From: Cordilura impudica
Taxonomy: Eukaryota; Arthropoda; Insecta; Diptera; Scathophagidae
Assembly (NCBI GenBank): GCA_963682025.1
Contig: OY821519.1
Location: 95,817,585 to 95,881,584, forward strand
Length of the DNA: 64,000 nucleotides
Direction of reading: 5' to 3'
Shown: one piece after another, positions 42,970 through 56,000 of the stretch
Numbering within the stretch: position 1 is the stretch's first letter
How the letters are laid out: every line of letters starts with the position of its first letter
The notes under the pieces: model-generated
Told to the model about the DNA's origin: nothing
What the model saw: only the letters and a program-made list of their open reading frames with translations
The model's database searches: none
Program-made: the position numbers and the translations under genes

Positions 42970-45696
42970 GGGGGATTTCATGTCAAGTGTACCAACTTCT
43001 GAAACCGATGTCTTCCGATCGGGATGAAATTTGCACCAAGGTTAGTCCTATTGGATAGTAGTTTAGACACAATTCAATAAGATTGGTCCAGATCTCTCTG
43101 AGTTAGAGGGGATCAAAATTTGACATTTTAGCCAAACAGGTGTTTCTTCTCATTCATGTAACTTATTACCTATTGTTCTCAGAAAATTTTCTCCCAAATA
43201 GTTTAGATAGATATTTCTTCAATATTTCGGAAAAAAATACTTAAAGTTTTTAGACTTTTTTTTTTTTTTGCTAAATTAAAGCATTTTTTGGCTTTTTTTT
43301 CAAAAAGTTTTTTTTTTTTTTATTTTTTCATAAGAAAGCTTAGGATTTTTCCTTTAAGAGCTTTTTGGTCGCTTAGTGGGATGGGAGTGGGATATCTATC
43401 AAAATAAATGTTTTGTAACTCAAGACAACGGTTTTTCAATTTTTCACAAATGCACTATTTTGAATTTTTTCCTATTTGTGTGTAAAACCTTACAAATAAA
43501 ACTTATACTGCGAAACTGGACAAATTAACCTTTCCGAAGGTAGGTAACATACCTAACTAAAATGTTGTACCCTCGATACTGTAATACCCAGAATATGTTA
43601 ACCTCAGGAAAAAAATCGCTTTTTTTCTATAGAAATGTTGAAAAATTATTATTTTTTTATTTATTTTTAATAATAATTAAATTAATAAAAAGATAAATAA
43701 TTTATTAAAATTTAATCTTAATTGCATTAGATCCATTTATATCATAACTATTTTTATACTTAATTTATTGTAGCTGATGAAGAATTTAAGTCTTGTAAAT
43801 TTTTAAATACCCAGTCCTTCATCCAGCTTTTTTGTCGCCTTTATTTACTGCGTTTTTTTTGTCAATCCTTTCTTGGCGTTACTAGGTTCAGCTGTTGATT
43901 TCGCTGCTGGTTTATTTGTTGTCTTTGGAAAGAAATCGCATTGAATAGAGGCAGAAAACTTTTTCAATTTGAGTCTTCCATCGACAAGCGGTATAAAAGC
44001 ATGGTATTGAGCGGTGCCATCGATTGTTACCGCAGCATCGAATCTGCTCTTCAGTGTTTTCAATGTTTCCTGATGATCCTCTTTGCTACTAAAAACTATT
44101 TTAGTTTCTTTACAATAACTCTTTGCCCAATGGAATAAAGCAGTCGCATCTAAGATGCGATCTTGATGAGAGCACTGGAGGTTATACTTCGCTGCATTTC
44201 TTTTAAGGTTTGCTCCAATACCATCACATGCTCCTTTACCATGAGCAGTAGGATGAAAATGCCACTCAGCTGGCGTTCCAAAATCTTTTTCATGGGCCAT
44301 AAGATTTGCCAAGCTGCTTTTGTTTTAAAAATGTTGACGAGCTCCGTCCGAAACGTAGTATATCTTCTTTACTGTAAATTTAGATTTTTAGAAATTTTAG
44401 TATTCTCTTCTGGTACTCATAAACTGCAACGCTATCATGTTTTAAATCGTAGGATATGATTGACATACTTTTGTTTTCCAGTTTTTCATCTTTCATGTAG
44501 TAAATAACTACTGTGAATATAGTTGCTTGGTCGTTATTGAAGTGGAATGCTTGTATGGCATCCTGAAGAACATATTTATAGTTTTCTGTGAAATCATATG
44601 AAATAACGAATGCACCAGACTTCAAATGTATCCTCAAATCCTTGAAGAATGACCATTGCTCTTTGACTAAAAAGTCATGGTTTCTCAAGTTTAGCAATCC
44701 TATGCACATTTCTTCCACAAAATCATCCACATTTAAAATGATGGTTTTCAATGTGCATCTGTCAGTCTGAATCCAAGAATCAAATTTGACCTCCTCTATA
44801 TATTCTCGATCTAAAGAGTTGATTAAATTTTCTTTGATGAATGTGTTTTTCGGGCAATTGGTACATTCACCTAAGTGGCACGAAGTTGTTGCATTAGGAC
44901 ACATAGTCAATTTAAGGCAATCGCGGTAATCGTGTAAATCTTCTGCCGAATCATCTGTTAAATACTTTAAGTTGATTTCCTTCCACATCAGTTTAACATT
45001 TTCATGGTAAATTTGGGTTAATTTCGTGAAGCCAGATTGAAATGTTGCAAATAACTGTTTCAGGTTACAGATAACCATTCTCTTCTGTTATGTTATGAAG
45101 TTATGTTACATACCTTCGGAAAGGTTAATTTGTCTAGTTTCTCAGTATAAGTTTTATTTGTAAGGTTTTACACGCAAATAGGAAAAAATTCAAAATAGTG
45201 CATTTGTGAAAAATTTAAAAACCGTTGTCTTGAGTTACAAAACATTTATTTTGATAGATATCCCACTCCCATCCCACTAAGCGACCAAAAAGCTCTTAAA
45301 GGAAAAATCCTAAGCTTTCTTATGAAAAAAAAAAAAAAAAAAAAAATACACTTTTTGAAAAAAAAGGCAAAAAATGCTTTAATTTAGCAAAAAAAAAGTC
45401 AAAAAAAAATTTTTTTTTTTAAGTATTTTTTTCCGAAATATTGAAGAAATATCTATCTAAGCTATTTGGGAGAAAATTTTCTGAGAACAATAGGTAATAA
45501 GTTACATGGATGAGAAGAAACACCTGTTTGGCCATAATGTCAAATTTTGATCCCCTCTAACTCAGAGAGATCTGGACCGATCTTATTGAAAAATTGTGTC
45601 TAAACTACTATCCAATAGGACTAACCTTGGTGCAAATTTCATCCCGATCGGAAGACATCGGTTTCAAAAGTTGGTGCACTTGACATGAAACCCCCC
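42970..45696 (-). mobile_element. long-TIR DNA transposon, family A, copy 2 (2727 bp)
   Basis: Termini GGGGGATTTCATGTCAAGTG and CACTTGACATGAAACCCCCC. ATAT flanks both sides (42966-42969 and 45697-45700). Comparison with the empty site in the sister repeat accounts for exactly four extra bases. The inverted repeats are about 590 bp. It carries a longer version of the internal gene than copy 1. Confidence 0.9.
43845..45078 (-). pseudogene. protein of transposon family A, copy 2, most complete version
   Basis: The minus-strand frame 45078-44380 gives a cysteine cluster (CPNATTSCHLGECTNCP), FDSWIQTDRCTLKTII, VKEQWSFFKDLRIHLKSG, VISYDFTENYKYVLQDAIQ, YKY..AFHFNND and a tail with DSVAVYEYQKRILKF. 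A frameshift follows at about 44315-44380. The next frame, 44312-43845, reads DFGTPAEWHFHPTAHGKG, CDGIGANLKRNA, ALFHWAKSY, and ends lysine-rich (NAKKGLTKKTQ). The aspartates of YDF.ENY and CDGIG, plus the SD of copy 3 (VSDVARQHFKNK), would make a plausible DDE-type triad. That is inference. No upstream start beyond MVICNLKQLF is visible before the TIR, so an N-terminal part may be lost. Confidence 0.7.
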
Positions 45697-45792
45697 ATAT
45701 ATTTTATGGGGTCAAAAATTTTTTTTCTAATTATTACAAACGGAATGACAAACTTATATATACCCTCTGCACACTGGAGTGGAGGGTATAAT

Positions 45793-46384
45793 AATTCAAA
45801 TAATGCTTGTGAAAAAAGAAAATAGGAAATACTTTTTGGGATCTCACTTACACAAAAGTTTGACCAATAACAATGCTTACAAATTGAAAGCTTGATGTCT
45901 TGGCTATGAATTTTGGTTGTTTTAAGTGTTGAGCTTATAGTAAAATTTTTAAATAGCTAAATAAAACAAAACAATCAAAACGTGTTAGTTGTGTTTTCAT
46001 GCAATTTTTTTCTTTCAATAATCGGAATTATGCCACTGAACTGCACTTAAGCTAAATTACGAATGAAAGGCTATGATGTTTTTTATTAAAAGCGTTTTTC
46101 CTTTTAACAATTAAACCAAGGCATTTTTATACCAGTCATTAATTTTGTACATTTTATTTCATATTTGCTATATCGAGAATAGAAATTAAAATTTGATTTC
46201 AAATAGTGCTTTATAATATACTTCTTGTTTACAAGACTGTGAAAGAGCTAGAAACATGCAGTTTGCCAGTGTTTCTAGTTTCCAACAATATGTTTGGTTT
46301 TTTATATTCATCTCAAACTCAATAATAATAATAACCTTTAATAAAAATGTCAAATCTCACATACAGCAATATAAAAATCTATAA
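45793..46384. other. intergenic stretch before receptor gene 2
   Basis: AT-rich. No gene or recognisable repeat. Confidence 0.55.
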
Positions 46385-46559
46385 GTCTGCGGTTCTTGCG
46401 GTACTTTATTGTTCTTAAGGGAATTTTTTTTTCAACTATAATACTTTACAATATTTGCACTTTTTCCTCAGTCTTTAGTTGGATATTAAGATAAAAATAT
46501 CAGCCGATATAGAAGTGACAAATAGAAAGAAATAATATAAATAAATATATATATTTTAA
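46385..46559 (+). promoter_or_regulatory. conserved upstream region of receptor gene 2
   Basis: GTCTGCGGTTCTTGCGGTAC, TTTATTGTTCTTAAGGGAAT and CAGTCTTTAGTTGG match 11260-11370 upstream of gene 1 in order and spacing. An AT-rich tract (TAATATAAATAAATATAT) sits 10-35 bp before the ATG. The role as promoter is inference from position and paralogue conservation. Confidence 0.45.
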
Positions 46560-47042
46560 ATGAACTTTTCAATATTTTTGCTATTTAGCTTCGCTACTTT
46601 ACCAACAGCGACGAATATTCCTATTGAAACATGTCCCTATCACTCTACAGTGGATTTAACAAATCAAACGGTCTACGCAAATGGTTCATACGTATATCAA
46701 GGTGTTTTAATACCCCGTGCAAGACAAACATACTATGACTATCATCTACTGTTCAGGAATAGATCAGTCCCGGCTCCTGCACATTTACGTGGTTGTGTTT
46801 GTAATAAACCCAAACCCTGCATAAAATTATGTTGTACAAAAAATGAAATTTTCAGCACCGATACATATAAATGTGAAAAAATTTCGAAAAAATTGAAAAT
46901 AAAATGGGATTTACCCATACGACAATCGAATGGAAAGCAAAAAAATATTAACATTTTCCAAAATTTCATTCATCAATTTGGTATACCTTGTGAAAAGCCA
47001 GAACCTTTAATACTGGATATTGACAAATGGGTTTTATTAGAG
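46560..47042 (+). CDS. receptor gene 2, exon 1
   Basis: 161 codons from MNFSIFLLFSFATLP (signal peptide) to DKWVLLE, then GTAAGT. The open frame continues past the donor to 47135 but loses similarity to gene 1 there, which confirms the splice. The start ATG aligns with that of gene 1. Confidence 0.94.
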
Positions 47043-50000
47043 GTAAGTTCAGATACGGCGAAGAGATGTGAAAAAAATCACCGTCTCTTAAACAAAAGCA
47101 AAACTGTTAGTTATTATTATAAACATCAATACTAACGGGTAAAAATAAATTAATTACACCTCATATAATTTTATAACCTGCTTTCATAACGTTTCGTCGT
47201 AGATGAGAAGAATTTTGTAGGAAGTATAAAGATAAAATACCCATAATGTATGTGGTATTGGGTTAGAATGGACTATTGTGGATAGACGAAGGTTAAATGA
47301 ATCAAAATAGGTTAAGCGGACATAAGCAGACAGAAGGAAAGGGAAGAAGAACACGAGATATTTTAGAGGAGAACCGACAGACATTTTGTTAATACTGATT
47401 AACACAGACGAATAGTGTGAATTAGAGTGTGTTAAGAAATGGACGTGTCAGCGGTAGATTATTTTGAAGTTTACTTGTGAAGTAAAAAATTATTGATATG
47501 TATATAGTTTTTAAAACATAGCCTTATAACATTACTACCCCACGCAACGTTAGATGAGCCTGTAAAAAATATTTCACATGATGGTCTAGTGATGATTCGG
47601 TTATCATTCACGTATTTGGTGAATTCTTTTGAAACATATATTCTGATATTCAATTCGATAACTCTAGCAATGATCTTTGGCAATTATACAGCATCAATCA
47701 ATATCATTTCCCTATATATTCAAACAACAGTGCAACTGACGGCATTCCCAGATGTATACTTATTAATTGTGCTCATTAAAAATCATGTCATATATCTGTG
47801 GTTTTCTAGAATAACCGCGTATGTCATAAAATCAAAATGTTCAGGGGAGCCAAAAAACGTTATATTTGAAATTATGGGCTCGATATAAAGTTTTTAGAGC
47901 TTTTTATTTAACATACCTTTAGGCTCTTATACAATTATATATTAACAAACCCATTTTTATATCTGCTGTGTGTTCAACAAATATTTATAATGAAATTTAA
48001 TAAATTTAATTTAAAAATTCCAATTTAATAGATTTACTTAAATATTTATAAATTTTATATAAACCGATGTTTTCCAATCGCACCAAGGTTAGTCCTATTG
48101 GATAGTAGATTTGACACAATTTTTCAACAAGATTGGTCAAGAACTCTCTGAGTTAGAGGGGGTCAAAATTTGACATTTTGGCCAAGTACGCGTTTTTTCT
48201 CATCCATGTAACTTATTACCTATTGTTCTTAGCAAAACTTGTGCCAAATAGTTTAGATAGCTATTTCTTCAATCTGTCGGAAAAAAAACTTAAAAAAAAT
48301 TAATTTTTTTTTTTTTTTTACTTTTTTTTGCTAAATTAAAATTTTTTTTAAACTTTTTTTCAAGAAAGGCCCTTTTTTTTGATCAAAAGAAAGCTAAGGT
48401 TTTTTATTTTAAGGGTTTTTTAGTCGCGTGATGCTTCTTGGTTAGTGGGATGCGAGTGGGATATATATCAAAATAAATATTTTTTTAACTCATTTTTACA
48501 TTTTTGTTAATATTTTTTGTCATAAAGTAAATTGTGATCTGTGATTTATATTAAAATAAAACTGAAATTACCAGCGTTAAAAATATATCATTCGTTCTTC
48601 AAAAAGTTATATTCTTAATACGAAATTTTTAATAAACAGTTTCTTGAAATAATTAAAATCAATAAAAATAAAAATTAAAAACATAATAGTCAAAATTCGA
48701 TAGATTACAGCATAAAAAAAAAGACAAATATATTTAAATAAGAAAACAAATATTTTAAAACGAACAATCAAGTGCATACTCTCTACTCTTTTAACAACAA
48801 TTCCCATTTAACAATAACAACACATAGCAGTCTTGTTTCAATAGATTAAAGCAGTGACACAACTTAAATGAACAACAATAAAAACACTACATATTTTAAA
48901 TAAGAAAACATACAACTGCATCCATTTAACAATAACAACACATAGCAACAAAAATTAAAAACGAACAATCAAGTGCATACCTTCTACTATTGCAACGTCA
49001 TCACCCATTTATCACTAACATCACATAGCAGCCTATTTGCAAATTTAATAACATCCTAACAAACAAATTCGTAAAAGTAATAAATTTATAAAAAGTTTAT
49101 TAACTAATTGTATTAACCCTTTAATCGACAGGATAGAATTAAGGTGTTTCGTGTCCTAAAAATTTTGCTTTCGGTATAATTTTGGTATGAGAAACACGAA
49201 TCCGATGTCTGTTTTAGGATATCTTTTGTAGTTTGGCCGCCAGGGGAGGAAAAAGGATGCCGGTATATCGGTCTACGGGTAAAAAAATTAAACATTTGTT
49301 TTTTGTGTAATATTTTTTTTTTATTTTTTTATTTATTAAAGCAAAGGTAAATACTAAAATTATAAGAATATATATATTAGTGGCGATGTGGTAGTCTTTC
49401 CAACAATTTTTTGAACCGGAATAACATAAATTTAGTTGATATTTTGGGCAAAAAGTATGGGTTTCTGATTTTTTGCAGTGTTTGCAAGTTTTTTTACGTC
49501 ATTGCATCCATTCAGGAACATGGTCTATTCCATCGTACCGTATGTCCTCAACAGGATGTGCTGTCTTTTTCCCTATAGCAGCACTTGTTTTGGGCTGCGG
49601 TTCAAAAGAAGGTCGACCGACTGGTCGTTTTTGCTAAAAGCGCACAGACCTCGTGCAATTTTGATACGAAATTGATACAGTCTCATGGTTTTTTCTGGTG
49701 AACTTTCTTCTTCATCCTGAGCAGAATCTTCTGCAGTAGATCTGCGATATAAAATGAACGCATTTGTGACAGCCATATCGAGAAGGTGATGGAAAATGCG
49801 CGTCGTTGCGTCCATAGTTTTTATGCGAAGGCCGTTCCTTCCCATGTAAGAGTCCATAAGGTCAACTCCCCCCATATGCGAATTATATTCGCGAATAATT
49901 TGGGGGTAGTCGACATGAATATTCTCTTTTTTCTTCTTGTCGTAACGAGCCGTTTTTACTATCTGTGTGTCTGTATTAGATTTTTCGAATGATTGAACTC

Positions 50001-53000
50001 CAACGTATGTTGAACATAGCCTTACATTCTTGGTGTCTTTCCAGAGGACTGTTGTTAGGTTGACACCGACTTTTTTATTGAAATACCTGGAAGAGTAAAT
50101 CCACCTGCTGAAGGTACAATTTGAGGTCCTGTAGCTCCTATTACTGGTAATGGTGATCGGGGTCTCTTTGCTGGCTTGAAAGCCGATTTTGTGGTTGAAC
50201 TCGATGTAACATTTTCGATCAGAGTCGATTGTCTAGAAGCTTCAGCACTGGTTCCAGGTTCTGCTGTTGAAATATCTGGTGTTAAAGTTTCTGCAGTTAT
50301 AACTATTGATGTTGAATGTAAAATTTTGGAAATGATCTCATCGTCCTCGGGTGTGATCATATCCACCAAATAGTTATAATCTGGATCGATGTCGTCATCA
50401 TCATCGTCTTCGTAAACTGATTCGTCATCTGAGTCCACTATCGAGTTCATGAGGTCAGCGATTTGTTCATCGCTCATTTTTGAAAAATTGTACCTTCTTC
50501 TACTTTCCCCTTCTGTTTGCTCATCAATACTTTTCGGTCTACCTCTTTCCATTATCTATAGAACAATGTTGTCAAAGAACAGGTTTAGTTTTATACGAAT
50601 CCGTTATTTTATTCCAAAATATTGTAACAAAATAAATTTTCTCACACTGTGTATTCAAAAATTTTTTTTTGCCTTTGACCGACAAGCCGGCCAAATGGCC
50701 GGCACCACAAAACACACAAAACAGCACTAAATTATCATTTTTCACAAGAAATAATTTTATATTGGCTTTATAAACATTGTAAATACATACCAAATTTTTT
50801 ATGATTCAATACACTTGTTCAAAAGCAATAATTTTCACACCAAAATTGGTCACTCGTTTCACTCAACTGACTATAACTGAATGACGAATAAAGCTACAAT
50901 AATAAAACAAGTGCCGTTAGATGCACAAATTCTTCACGAATTTCATTTTACTTAGTAAAAATGAATAAATGTTTTACTTTTTGAAATAATTCAATTAGAC
51001 CAATGCCGGCCATATGGCCGTTTTATCGATTAAAGGGTTAATATTGGAAATGAACGTATGGTATCCTGCTGGTTGTGTTTAGGAAACTACCATTTGAAAT
51101 GTAGTGGCCTTAAGTCACGCGATGCAGATGCTCTGGCCGATCCTGCAAAATTCCTGCAATGGACTTGCACTCGCTGCAGCAAAATTAATGTGGAGTTCTA
51201 CAATTTTTTCAAAAATTCTAAAGCAGAGTTTGATCAACTTAATGTGGACTTTTTATCACTGCAAAGCAATCTTTCTAATTTTGGTGAATTATTCACTAAA
51301 TATCCAAATTTAGATAAATTTTTTAATACACCACTTCGTTCATCTCCAAAACGTAAAAAAACAGTTAATAAATCCCCAAGTATACAACTAAGATCATATT
51401 CTTCGAGTGCTGCACCTGTCAGCTCAATTGATAACGATTCATCATCTTTACCGTCTGCGTCCTCTAAATTTACAGCTCACACAGAGGTAGCTACTGGTAC
51501 TGTACCAATAATTCATGAAAATGTTACACCTCTTAATTGTGGTCAAGTTTTAAATTCTTCTGCTACCTGGTTTAAATAACAATCAAATTATACATAACCC
51601 GCTGAGAGTTATACCTCCAAAGAAAACTATATTTGTATCCCGCTTAGCTTCAGAAACTTCAGTTGAAGATTTAGAATTCTATATAAAATCTGAAATCGAT
51701 TCGAATGCACTGATTTCAACGTATAAGTTCAAATATTCTCAACCGAGAACTATCACCTCATTTAAAATTATTGTCCCAGTTGATCTCTGCGATATTATAC
51801 TTAATCCTGATTTTTGGCCCGTTAGTACACTTGTCCGTGAATATCAATACAAAGAAAATCCAAGAAAAAATCCGCTAAGAAATTTAAATGCTCCAAAAAA
51901 CTAACTACTCTTCATGATAATCAAATATCTATAATTTACCAAAATGTTCGTGGCATTAATACAAAAATAACGTCTCTGTTTAAACACAGCTTTGATTTCT
52001 CTCATCATGTTATTGTTCTTACTGAAACCTGGTTAAAAAGAAATGTCTTCAACGCTGAGATATTATGTAATAAATTTCATATTTACAGACTTGATAGAGA
52101 AACTGAAACAATTGGTGGTGGTGTTCTAATTGCTGTCTCCTGTCAACTATCATCTGAAGAAATACGTCTTGATTCTTTACCGAATATTGAAATTATTGGT
52201 GTTATGTTAAAACTAAATCAAAAAAAAGTTTTTATTACTTGCTCCTACATACCTCCTGATTCTGATCAATCGATTTATAATGAACACTTTGAATCAATAA
52301 AATCAGTTGTAACAAAGGCTAACCCTGAAGATTCTATACTTGTTTTTGGAGACTTTAATCTGCCGTTAATATCATGGACATTTTTAATTGATTCTTTTTA
52401 CTACACTCCTACGGTGTCAAATGAAGATAACGATAATTTCATAAATCATCAGGATACTTTTTGACGAGTTTATTTGCGTGACTTTTTAACTCATTTGTAT
52501 CTATTTTAGACATATTATCAAAAAAGTGGAAGTTCGGATAACTGTACACTCAGAGTGTCCAAAATGGGATAGTAAATATTTGTACGAAAATTTTCTTTTC
52601 CACAAAATGGTGCCCTTTCATTTACCCGTGATTCATTTGACTGAAGTTTTCTTGTTTTTCTGCGACGAGTGTCATAATGATAATAATCTTGAACTCCAGA
52701 TAACTTTTTGGCTTTTTCTTCGAATTCAGAAAATTGTTTATTTCTCATATCCTGAAGAAATGATGCTAGGGAACCATAAATTTGGATAACAGATGACAAA
52801 TCAGCGTGAGATCCCTGAAGTTTCTTACTAGCAGCATTAAAACGATCTAAAACAAGTAAGAAAATTATAGTCGGTCTAGACCGACTATACGATACCCTAT
52901 ACCATGCGTTTAGAAACCCTATCTCTTAGGCCCAACTAACTGGACATAGAAAATAAGCAAAAACCAAATTTGAGTGGGATTTTTATTAATTTTTTTGGCT

Positions 53001-56000
53001 GCAGATATGAAAAAGTTCATATCGGATGCTATATCTATATAGGGACTTGGTCCAAAAATGGACCGATCCTGATCATGTTTGGTAAAGTCTCTTGTATTTT
53101 GCAAAAATATATACAAACAAAATTTGAGAAGAATCAGTGCAATATTTTTGTTTTTTAATAGATTTAAGTGAAGATCGGGAAGCAGCTCTATATGGGGTCA
53201 AAGGGATCATTTTTGGACTACTCATTAATGGATGTAATGAACGCATACAAACCCAATTTGAGTAAGATCTATATGACAATTTGGATCTTATGGCAATTTA
53301 TGTCGATTTCATATGGGTAATTTGTATGGGGGCTAGGTCTGAACATGGACCGATTCCAACCAATTTCAATAGCGTTGATTCCATGGCAGATAAAAGCTTA
53401 TGTACCAAATTTCATCAAAATACATTCATATTTGCGACCTGCAGTTTGATTACAAGCTTTACATGGACACACAGACGGACGGACGGACGGACGGACGGAA
53501 GGACGGACATTGATAAATCAACTCAGAAAGTGATTCTGATTCGATCGGTATAATTAAAGATGGGTCTAGGTCAAATATTTTTGGTTGTTACAAACAGCAG
53601 CACAAAGTCATTATACCCAAACCACATAGTGGTATAGGGTATAAACATTCAAGAATTCACCTAACGGAGGACCTGACGGTATTCCTAGCTGCATTTGAAT
53701 CAACTGCGCCCAAACTTTGCCTGTTCCATTATGCATTTTATTTAATTCATCCATTAAACATGGGCATTTTCCTACATTATGGAAAGATTCATATATTATT
53801 CCTTTATTTAAATCTGGAAACAAATCGAATGTAGCTAACTATAGAGGAATAGCTAAGCTTTGTGCTATTCCTAAACTATTTGAAAAATGTTTAACGGATA
53901 ATCTCTGTCATCAGGTTTCTTCTATAATATCACACTCACAACATGGTTTTCGTAAGGGGTGCTCTATTTCAACTAATATTTTACAACTTACAACTTTGGT
54001 AAATCGGGGTTTCGTCAATGGGCTACACACCGACGTTATTTATACTGACTTCAGTAAAGCTTTCGATAAAGTAAATCATGATCTTTTATTCAAAAAATTA
54101 TATTTGATGGGATTTACAGCAAACAGCATAAGCGGGATAAAATCTTACTTGATCAACAGAAATCAACGTGTTTATTTTAATAATACTACTTCAAAGAATA
54201 TTACAGTTAAATCTGTGTGCCTCAAGGAAGTCATCTTGGACCAATTTTATTTACTCTTTTTATAAATGATCTACCAAGTATAATAAAAGCCTCAAATGTT
54301 CTTATGTATGCTGATGATGTCAAGATTTTCTTAAGCTATAAGAATTATTGTGAAAAATTCACCTACAACATGATCTAAATAATTTTTATAGATGGTGCCA
54401 CATAAATTTAATGGAATTAAATTTAAAAAAATGCATACACATGCACTTTACTAGAAAATTAGGTGAATTTGGTTGTTACAAATTTGGAGATTACCAGTTG
54501 GAGCAAGTAAATAAAATCCTGGATCTGGGCGTTCTTTTAGATGCCAAATTAGAGTTTGTTCAACACATTTCGATGATAATTATTAAAGCACGTGATGTAC
54601 TGGCCTTTATTAAAAGATGGGCAAAGGAATTCAATGACCCTACAGTTACCAAACAACTATACATATCCCTAGTAAGACCTATTTTAGAATTCGGGTCTGT
54701 TATCTAATATTCGCAGTGCCAAAATTGAATCGGTCCAGAAGCAATTTCTCCTTTTCTGCTTAAGACGATCTTATCCAAGTTTTGTCAATCTGCCATCATA
54801 TACAATTAGACTTTCTCAAATTAAACTGCCGTCTTTAAAAATCCGAAGAACAATGCTTAATGTTATGTTTTTATTTAATTTAATTCGAGGCGACAGATGC
54901 TCAAATTTTCTTATGTACAACATCTCCATGAACGTTCCGGCACGGTCAACACGTTTTTACACTCCACTGTTTATCCAAATCTGTCGTCAAAAGTTTGCCG
55001 ATGCTGATCCATTTAGAAGAATTTGCCATGATTTCAATGATCTATACAATTTAATGCTTTTTCTTTAAATGATGATATTATTAAACGCAATATTATATTA
55101 TTTTTAAATACATAATCTCAAATTTTTGATTTAAGGATTTGTATATATTATATATTTTCTTCTTCTCTGTATTATACTTAACAGTCTGTAAGGTTTTACC
55201 ATAGACTTAATAAATAAATAAATAAAAACGCTTTTTCAGTTTTTAGCATATGCACTATTTTGAATATTTTCCTATTTGTGTGTATTTTTAAAGCCTTACA
55301 AAAAAAACTTTTACTGAGAAACTAGGCGCATTAACCTTTCCGACGGTAGGTAACATACCTAACTAACTGAAAATCACTTTTTTGTATAGAAATGTTGAAA
55401 AATTATTTCTTTTATTTATTTGTAAAAATAATCAAATTAATATATGAAGTATTTAAGTCTTGTAAATTTTTAAATATCCAGTCTTTCATCCAGCTTATTT
55501 ATCGCCTTTATTTGTTGCTTTTTTTTGCCAACCCTTCTTGGCGTTACTTGGTTCAGCTGTTGATTTCGCTCCTGGGGCCAAATTACCGCATTCGCTATCG
55601 AAATTTTTAGATCGAAATTATTTTTATATATTCGAAAATGAAGTACTAAAAATAATTTTACTGTAGCAAAGTAAACGAGTTATGGCCCCTAGTTAAGAGT
55701 AGAATGAAAAGAGGGCTGATGTTTGTCCGTCTTCTCTAAAAACTAAACCAAAATATTGAATTTCGATTGATTTTACTCGATATCGAATGCGGTGATTTGG
55801 CCCCTGGTTTCTTTTTGGGCTTTGGAAATAAATCGCATTGAGTAGAGGCAGAAAAATTTTTCAACTTGAGTCTTCCATCGACAAGTGGTATAAAAGCATG
55901 ATATTGAGCGGTGCCATCGATTGTTGTCACAGCATCGAATCTGCTCTTCAGTGTTTTCAATGTTTCCTCATGATCCTCTTTGTTACTAACAACTATTTTA

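Larger units (their letters stand above)
40001..45792 (+). mobile_element. 2.9 kb interspersed repeat, copy 2, interrupted by transposon A
   Basis: Colinear with 29884-32770 from AACAGGTAAGAGTGTTAAAT to AACTCCGGTTGTTATAAGGA, then split at 42969. The tail resumes at 45697 with ATATATTTTATGGGGTC and ends ACTGGAGTGGAGGGTATAAT. Copy 1 shows the same site without the insertion (32727-32745). Confidence 0.85.
48500..55225 (+). mobile_element. non-LTR retrotransposon (LINE 1), nearly full length, interrupted
   Basis: The element runs from a 5' leader (about 48500-49112) to a TAAATAAATAAATAAA tail (55209-55225). It contains ORF1 with a PHD-like zinc finger, an apurinic endonuclease and a reverse transcriptase on the + strand. 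A piggyBac element sits at 49117-51037 and a hAT fragment plus GTCY repeat at about 52500-53644. The leader contains a repeated block (GAACAATCAAGTGCATAC.., ATAACAACACATAGCA) near 48761-48835 and 48895-49033. The clade is in the CR1/Jockey-type group by motif style; exact clade not determined. Confidence 0.75.

Noticed and set aside
53281..53553. 90-codon frame shared between GTCY repeats (also 63218-63514, minus)
   Set aside because: Conservation follows DNA identity of two recent repeat copies; the C-terminal part is translated microsatellite (RTDGRTDG).
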